Source: Plotosus lineatus
Taxonomy: Eukaryota; Chordata; Actinopteri; Siluriformes; Plotosidae
Direction: 5' to 3'
Assembly (NCBI GenBank): GCA_024760905.1
Contig: CM045737.1
Location: 13,379,726 to 13,443,725 of the forward strand
DNA length: 64,000 nucleotides
A program made the position numbers and the translations under genes. Shown piece by piece: positions 59,250 through 64,000 of this stretch; within the stretch, counting starts at the first letter, position 1, and each line of letters begins with the position of its first letter. The notes under the pieces are model-generated. The model was not told the DNA's origin and did not search any database. It worked only from the letters and a program-made list of their open reading frames with translations.

Positions 59250-60712
59250 GTACCTCTGTCTGGGATGATTAGTTTGCAGGGCAAGGCCAGTGGTGTGATG
59301 GAATGTTGGCACACGAGAGCAGTCAGGCTTCCTAGAAACAATTTACGAATATTTTAAAATAACAAATTGCTCAACTAGAAGCCAAGACAAGTGAGACAGA
59401 AAGGCATTCTACGATGATGATAATGATGATGATGATGGTAATTATACATATATAGTCAGCCCCCTTCTTACGAAATTAATCCGTTCCAGCGCCTTTTTCG
59501 GAACCTGGATTTTTTTTGTAAGTAGAGGGTGCATTTTACATGTAAAACGCATGATTCGTTCCAAGGCTCCCATGACTACCCTTTAAAAATTATAAAAGTA
59601 TACCTTTTAAAGGTACTTACTTTGTGTTGACCGTGTCTTCTTCGCAGAGTTATAATCTTACAATGACCATGTCACTGGGAATCGCTTTCACCGGGAATCA
59701 CACGTGTGTGTGTATGTGCGCGCACGTGTTGACCATGTCTTCTTAGCAGAGTTATAATCTTACAAATGTTTATGCAAGGTTAAAAGCCTGAGCCATAAAA
59801 TACAGTTGGAAAGACACAAACATGAACAGAGTTCACACAAACATGAACAAAGTTGGAACAATAGTGTCATCCCTCCTAGCCAATGGGAGGCAAGTGGGGA
59901 CGGATGTTGAGAGATAGCCAATGGGTGGGGACGGATGTTGAGCGATAGCCAATGGGAGGGAGCTGCGTCATCCCTCCTAACCAATGGTAGGCCAGTGGGG
60001 AGGGATGTTTGAACGTCATTGATGGGCGAGCAGCTCGTGCATTGTTTGAATGGCACGTTTTAATGTTTGAATGGCGTGTTTGGCGCTTTCCGTAAGAAGA
60101 ATTTGTTTCGTGTACAGAGGAAAAAAAAATGAGGAAAATGTTTTTCCTATTCAGGGGTTTTCGTAAGAAGGCGGCCGACTGTACAGTGGCAAGAAATGTA
60201 AGTTAATCCTTTGAAATTTATGGTCTTCTTCTAGAATAGCACTAATAAGTTTGGGCACGCCTAATCAGTTTTGACTGGCACTGCAGGAAACAAATGAATA
60301 TAACTAATTATTGCTTTTATTTGTCATCCATGTCAAATGCATCATTTAAACATTCTCAGTGTACAATCGGCCCCCTTCTTACGAAAACCCTTGAATACGA
60401 AAAATCCAGTATACAAAAAACATTTTCCTAAATTTTTGTCTTCGTATATGAAACAACCTCTTCTTAAGAAAAGTGGCAAACGCGCCATTCAAACATTCAA
60501 ACAATGCACGAGTTGCTTTCTCATTGGCTGTCTCCCAACATCCCACCCCGCTGGCCTCCCATTGGCTAGGAAGGGATGACGCTGTCGTTCCAACTTTGTT
60601 CAAGTTTGTGTGTGAACCGTGTTCATGTTTGTGTGCATTCCAACTGTATTTTATGGCTCAGGCTTTTCCATAAACATTTGTAAGATTATAACTCTGCTAA
60701 GAAGACATGGTC

Positions 60713-60769
<57 letters not shown>

Positions 60770-62723
60770 GCGCGCGTGTGATTCCCGGTGAAAGTGATTC
60801 CCAGTACCATAGTCATTATAAGATTATAACTCTGCTAAGAAGACATGGTAAACATAAAGTAAGTACCTTAAAAGCTATGCCTTGGAACGAATCCCACGTT
60901 TTACATGTAAAATGCACCTCTACTTACGAAAACTCCAGGTTCCGAAAAAGGTGCTGGAACGGATTAATTTCGTAAGAAAGTGGCTGACTGTGTATGGTGG
61001 GAAAAGAATAAGAAACTATGAGTAATGAGTTCAACAAAAGCAAATTGGAGTGTTTTAGGCTACTAATGGTATATGAGCTCATATCCTAGTAGGAGATGAG
61101 CCAATCAGAATTATTCATATCCACTGGATGCGTTTGTGTATATTGTGTATATACAACTACTGTGACTGGGAATCCATAGGAGCTAACTGGGCGAGCTCTC
61201 ACGGGAAGGAGGGATGGCATATTGTGAATTCCCTGCCACTCAAAGTGATCGCCAGCCAATCATGGGTGTCTGTAAGGTCGTATGAAGGGCGGATAACACT
61301 TTCCCTCCGAGTGTGTTAGACCACTCCTTAAAAATAGACATGCGCCACGGTTCAAAAAGAGGCGGGTGGCACACTTTCACCCCTCCCTGGTCGGTGGTGG
61401 TTGTGTGACAGGGAAGGTACAACCTGCTGGGTGGGAATTTGATACGACTTAAGAATTTTTGCTAGTCTTACTAGAAAAAGGTACCCAGCCAAAATTATTT
61501 CAATGGTTCAATGCAAAATACTCAGTTTCAAGGAATCATTACAACTGGTGGCCAGTGATCCTACACAGAAAGCCGTTGTTGTTGAAAAGCACGGAAATAA
61601 ATAAAAAGATCAACATGACAGTCAACAATGCTGCTGGGAAAATGTTATATGGCCTGATGAAACGAATATTGAAATTGTGTGTCATGAAAACATTATCCAG
61701 CAGTGAAGTACAGTGTAGAGCGCATAATGATTTTGGGATTGCTTTGTTGCCTCAGGGCCAGTAGAGCTTGCCATGATTGAGGACAAAATTAACTCCCAAA
61801 TTAATGAAGGTATCCCAGTGGATAATATCAGGGCAACTGTCTGCCAGCTAATGTTTAGACCTGGTTGGGTGATGCAGTAGAACAGTGAACCTAAACATTA
61901 AAATAAATTGCCAACAAAGGGTTCATTCATTCATTTACATTCTGAATCGCTTACATGTAATTATGGTCGAGGGGAGGCTGGTGTTCATCTCAGCCGACTC
62001 TGGGCGAGGGCAGAGTATATACTGGACAGCTCGCTAGGCCATCGTAGGGCAGAAACATGCTGACGACTACGCAGCTACTCTTGTCAAAAGTATGCAATGG
62101 TTCTTTAACATGACCCTCATAACATTAATTGGGACCGAGGTCCCGCCGTGACCACCGAATTCCACAAAGTAGGATCACCCTCCCCTCCCCGACTGATGTA
62201 TACGTACATGTATAGGTGTATATAATATCAATAAATACATATTCAATGCTATGAATGCTTATAATAACAATTACATATTCAGAAATAATGCTTAAGATGT
62301 AAATAAAATATTAAAAAAAAAATAAAAAAATAAAAAAAAAATGTAAATTTCCACCCTGCGATGGCCTGGCGAGCTGTCCAGGGTGTACTCTGCCCTCGCC
62401 CTAAGTTGTCTGGGATGGGCACCAGCCTCCCCGCGACCCTAATTAGGATGAAGCGGTTACAGAAAATGAACTGAACCATATACTAGTACAAATGTGGCTC
62501 ATTACAAAAGATTCGTTTATTTTTCTTGCCACTAGGGGGGGATAATGGTGTAAAAATTCTCTCAGAATGAGAAACTCTTGCACCTGCACCCAACATGGAA
62601 TTCCCAATCAGACACATGCACACTTACCAAAGTAGGGTTCATTTGGGCAGCCTTTCAGCCTCACTCCTTTCTGTGTGCACTCGATTAGAAAGTGACGCAC
62701 CAGCTCACTGCTCAGATCTCCAA
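56154..62723 (-). CDS. tns3: Tensin-3, C-terminal exons (partial gene)
   Basis: Tensins link integrin tails at focal adhesions to actin and bind tyrosine-phosphorylated partners through an SH2 domain; their PTB domain binds integrin beta tails. Seven exons on the minus strand join without a frame break: 62723-62628, 59331-59254, 59085-59008, 57014-56846, 56713-56645, 56552-56523 and 56298-56154. All introns are GT-AG. The joined protein covers the second half of the SH2 domain and the whole PTB domain, and ends with IGSQKAK and TAA. Words such as [29 protein letters not shown] and [22 protein letters not shown] favour tensin-3 over tensin-1, -2 or -4. The actin-binding and phosphatase-like N-terminus would lie beyond 64000. 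Confidence 0.9.
56523..56552 (-). CDS. tns3: tns3 micro-exon (30 bp): PTB loop
   Basis: Only 30 bp, acceptor 'tatacag', donor 'gtaagt'. It reads WTRHGCSGA once joined in phase. Its place between RK and IFGFVARK is required to keep the frame. Confidence 0.88.
56645..56713 (-). CDS. tns3: tns3 exon: PTB domain, middle
   Basis: 69 bp, acceptor 'gtctccag', donor 'gtaata'. Reads [20 protein letters not shown] then DR. Confidence 0.93.
56846..57014 (-). CDS. tns3: tns3 exon: first half of PTB domain
   Basis: 169 bp, acceptor 'gttttcag' directly after an (GT)n tract, donor 'gtaagt'. Reads [20 protein letters not shown], then [18 protein letters not shown]. Confidence 0.93.
57015..57105. repeat. 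(AC)n microsatellite at a tns3 splice acceptor
   Basis: On the tns3 strand it reads (TG)n with one TATG and one TGCG variant, then TTTTCAG, so it takes the place of the polypyrimidine tract. Confidence 0.95.
57170..57480 (+). mobile_element. SINE family A with a fourth tail type
   Basis: Normal from 'tgctgggtcactgatcctaa' to 'agtcatcagcgagtttct', then 'caccaacccacactgaacca' and 'ttgtggaggccatctgccag'. It ends in a (GAT)n tract at 57477-57528. In the intron between exons 59008 and 57014, opposite to the gene. Confidence 0.7.
57592..58250 (+). mobile_element. SINE family A head with B-type tail, split by SINE C
   Basis: The first part ends at 'ctgtctatggtgag' (57740) and resumes at 58056 after a SINE C. 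It ends in the B tail and a GAATGAAGGAAT end. Intronic. Confidence 0.88.
57741..58055 (-). mobile_element. SINE family C inserted in SINE A
   Basis: Flanked by an 11-bp duplication, TCTATGGTGAG, at 57730-57740 and 58056-58066. Head 'cgaaccactacaccaccggc' at right. Shows that C was active after this A copy landed. Confidence 0.92.
58360..58515. promoter_or_regulatory. Candidate intronic enhancer with octamer and SOX-like sites
   Basis: Two exact octamers (ATGCAAAT at 58371-58378 and 58449-58456), a TCF/LEF-like CAAAGATT (58461-58468) and SOX-like ATTGTT (58482-58487) and ACAATA (58504-58509) lie within 140 bp of repeat-free intron. Motif clustering only; no proof of function. Confidence 0.35.
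58555..58742. repeat. Inverted-repeat MITE-like unit (family H)
   Basis: 'cttctcaaccctgatcac' and 'ccaggaccgggattggtct' are mirrored ends; an inner 'cagattttaattttcctt' is mirrored by 'agcattaaaatgtgcaga'. Similar in layout to 29090-29180. Confidence 0.6.
59008..59085 (-). CDS. tns3: tns3 exon: linker between SH2 and PTB
   Basis: 78 bp, acceptor 'ctgacag', donor 'gtttgt'. Reads [20 protein letters not shown] then LKQGA, the usual linker ahead of the PTB domain. Confidence 0.93.
59155..59247. repeat. (CT)n(AC)n microsatellite at a tns3 donor
   Basis: (CT)n at 59155-59194 then (AC)n to 59247. On the gene strand it reads (TG)n(AG)n starting six bases after the exon 59331-59254. Confidence 0.95.
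59254..59331 (-). CDS. tns3: tns3 exon: end of SH2 domain
   Basis: 78 bp, acceptor 'tttctag', donor 'gtacac'. Reads [20 protein letters not shown] then IIPDR. The donor is followed within six bases by (TG)n and then (AG)n on the transcript strand. Confidence 0.93.
59453..60181 (-). mobile_element. Tigger-variant MITE (729 bp)
   Basis: Ends 'agtcagcccccttcttacga' and 'cgtaagaaggcggccgact' flanked by TA. The interior follows the CAGTGGTACC family, but the ends differ. In tns3 intron. Confidence 0.85.
60364..60990 (+). mobile_element. Tigger-variant MITE (627 bp), opposite orientation
   Basis: Left end 'caatcggcccccttcttacg', right end 'cgtaagaaagtggctgactg'. Orientation is opposite to the copy at 59453-60181, 182 bp away. 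A (CA)n tract lies at 60715-60767. Confidence 0.85.
61165..61300 (+). repeat. Unnamed repeat, second copy
   Basis: 'ggaaggagggatggcatatt' and 'cagccaatcatgggtgtctg' resemble 'ggagggaaggatggcataca' and 'accaatagtgggcgtctctg' at about 55200-55275. No end signals seen. Confidence 0.55.
61455..61905 (+). pseudogene. Tc1-like transposase remnant
   Basis: In one frame 'gggaaaatgttatatggcctgatgaaacg' less its ends reads [13 protein letters not shown], the segment around the first catalytic Asp of Tc1-type transposases. Later 'gcgcataatgattttgggat' continues. No complete domain, no ends. Confidence 0.55.
61922..62122 (-). mobile_element. SINE family A head part with B-type tail
   Basis: Reversed B tail 'gaatcgcttacatgtaatta' through 'acgactacgcagctactctt' to 'tttaacatgaccctcataa'; the tRNA-like head is cut off by the next element. 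Confidence 0.8.
62125..62345 (-). mobile_element. Tigger-like MITE, family D, partial
   Basis: 'ttaattgggaccgaggtccc' to 'agatgtaaataaaatatt'; both ends missing. Confidence 0.75.
62346..62477 (+). mobile_element. B-type SINE tail
   Basis: 'ccaccctgcgatggcctggc' to 'aagcggttacagaaaatgaa' and CTGAA end. Close to the tail of 63278-63630. Confidence 0.85.
62628..62723 (-). CDS. tns3: tns3 exon: SH2 domain, second half
   Basis: 96 bp, from TT (acceptor 'gtacag') to G (donor 'gtaagt'). Reads [20 protein letters not shown] then [13 protein letters not shown] (TG)n tract on the transcript strand lies about 68 bp upstream. Confidence 0.93.
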
Positions 62724-62790
62724 CTGTACAAGAGACACAGGGTTTGGCATTAGTTCCAAAAAGTTCTCCTGAAAATGAATATGAACATCA

Positions 62791-62811
62791 ACACACACAC
62801 ACACACACACA

Positions 62812-62843
<32 letters not shown>
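62791..62843. repeat. (AC)n microsatellite near a tns3 exon
   Basis: Two AC blocks separated by CCC; (TG)n on the gene strand, upstream of exon 62723-62628. Confidence 0.95.
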
Positions 62844-62846
<3 letters not shown>

Positions 62847-63277
62847 CACCAGGAAATGTGTGGGTGGACTGGGAGCTATAGAAATCGGTTCCGTTTGTAC
62901 CACTTGCTAGAGATATAACCCTGGAAGGAAATGACATAGGATTACCAAATTTGGTGTACGGAGTCCAACCCCCTCAGGTGCAAATCGTGTAGGACTGCAT
63001 GTGGTTCATCCTGACCTTGCTTCAAGGTCACGTTTCATATATTGAGCTTGTCAAATGGTTCTGCTGGTGGGAGTATCTGGACCGCTGTTGTCTATTTTTA
63101 ATTTTTAAGCCTTGCTATAAAACCAGATACAGGCCATGTAAAAGTGTGACATATGAGCTCAACCACAGAAAACACATCAAAGGCTCAAGAGGGTGAAGTA
63201 ATCATGGTCCAAAATGCAAATTTGGGATCAACGGTGTTGTAACTACAGAACATTATAACTCCACGATATCTCTTCGG

Positions 63278-63630
63278 GTGGGGCAGTGGTGGTCTAGTGG
63301 TATAAGGCGCCGGATTGCTGATCCAAAGGTTGGGGGTTCGAGTCCCACTCTCCACAAGGTTGTCACTGCCCCACCCCCCTAGTACAGCTAACTGGGTTAT
63401 CAAAGGCCGGCCATGTCTTCCACTGTCTATGGTGTGAGGCATGTAAAAGAACCATTGCTGACTTTCGTAAAGAGTAGGCTGCAAAGCCGTCAGCGTGTTT
63501 CCACCTTGCGATGGCCTGGCGAGCTGTCCAGGGTGTACTCTGCCCTCGCCCTGAGTTGGCTGGGATGGGCACCAGCCTCCCCGTGACCCTAATTAGGATG
63601 AAGCGGTTACAGAAAATGAACTGAACTGAC
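63278..63630 (+). mobile_element. SINE family A head with B-type tail, full length
   Basis: Head 'tggggcagtggtggtctagt', perfect B box GGTTCGAGTCC, body to 'agccgtcagcgtgtttcca', then a clean switch to the B tail and (CTGAA)n. A 10-bp duplication, ATCTCTTCGG, lies at 63268-63277 and 63631-63640. Confidence 0.93.
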
Positions 63631-63640
63631 ATCTCTTCGG

Positions 63641-64000
63641 CTGTTTCACCTCAAGCAAGAGCACCACCCCTGCAGAAAACTTCAGGTTCCTTTCTCCAGA
63701 AACTGCTGGCTGTTCAAAACACAGCTTCATGCTGGGACGGAAACAGTTTCTGTGTTGCAGCTACTGATTCAACATTGCAAACAAAATCTTTTGAGGAAAA
63801 TTACACAATGATAAAGCAGGTAGGGTTCTAAATAAATAAATAAAAAGCAGAAGTAATTACAAAAAGAAAAAAAAAAAACTATTAACATCTACCAGTATTA
63901 GTTTGCTAGCACTGAAAGCTAAAGCATGTGAACGATTTTACAATTTAGATTTTTTTTATTTTTAATTATTCTGCCAATGCTGATCAGGCTAACAGCGCTT
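63641..64000. other. No exon recognised; probable tns3 intron
   Basis: The preceding tns3 exon (first half of the SH2 domain) was searched for on the minus strand and not found before the window ends. Confidence 0.5.

Overview
This looks like intergenic and intronic DNA from a bony fish (probably a teleost; species not resolvable). It is AT-rich and full of dinucleotide microsatellites and mobile elements of the kinds usual in fish: tRNA-derived SINEs, RTE-type LINEs, Tc1 and Tigger/pogo DNA transposons, a hAT MITE and a decayed Ty3/gypsy element. There are no operons, CRISPR arrays or bacterial signals. Nearly all open reading frames here are chance frames in repeats, microsatellites or antisense DNA.

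One host gene is supported. The 3' end of a tensin gene, best matched to tensin-3 (tns3), lies on the minus strand from 62723 down to the stop codon at 56154. Seven coding exons join in phase and encode the C-terminal half of the SH2 domain and the whole PTB domain. The 5' part lies beyond base 64000. Its introns hold Tigger, Tc1 and SINE copies, and (TG)n repeats in transcript orientation sit beside or near three exons.

Layout: 0-3.8 kb, SINEs and two Tigger-like copies. 3.8-8.3 kb, an inverted-repeat element carrying a nested, nearly full-length RTE LINE. 8.4-10.4 kb, a SINE split by a 1.23-kb DNA transposon, then another SINE. 11-24.4 kb, mixed SINEs, a truncated RTE, a Tc1 remnant, a hAT MITE and Tigger-like copies. 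25.7-27.9 kb, the Ty3/gypsy remnant. 28-42 kb, SINEs, long microsatellites and a degenerate ~150-bp tandem repeat. 42.1-45.8 kb, a nest of at least six elements. 46-49.2 kb, a LINE remnant and two Tc1 copies. 49.6-54.9 kb, more repeats. 56.1-62.7 kb, the tns3 exons.

The most informative relationship is between the RTE LINE and the commonest SINE (family A below). The SINE body is a tRNA-like head, then a stretch matching the 5' end of the LINE, then the 3' end of the LINE, so the LINE is its likely source of mobility. The same head is also joined to at least one other, unrelated tail. Family letters A to I are local labels used only in this annotation.
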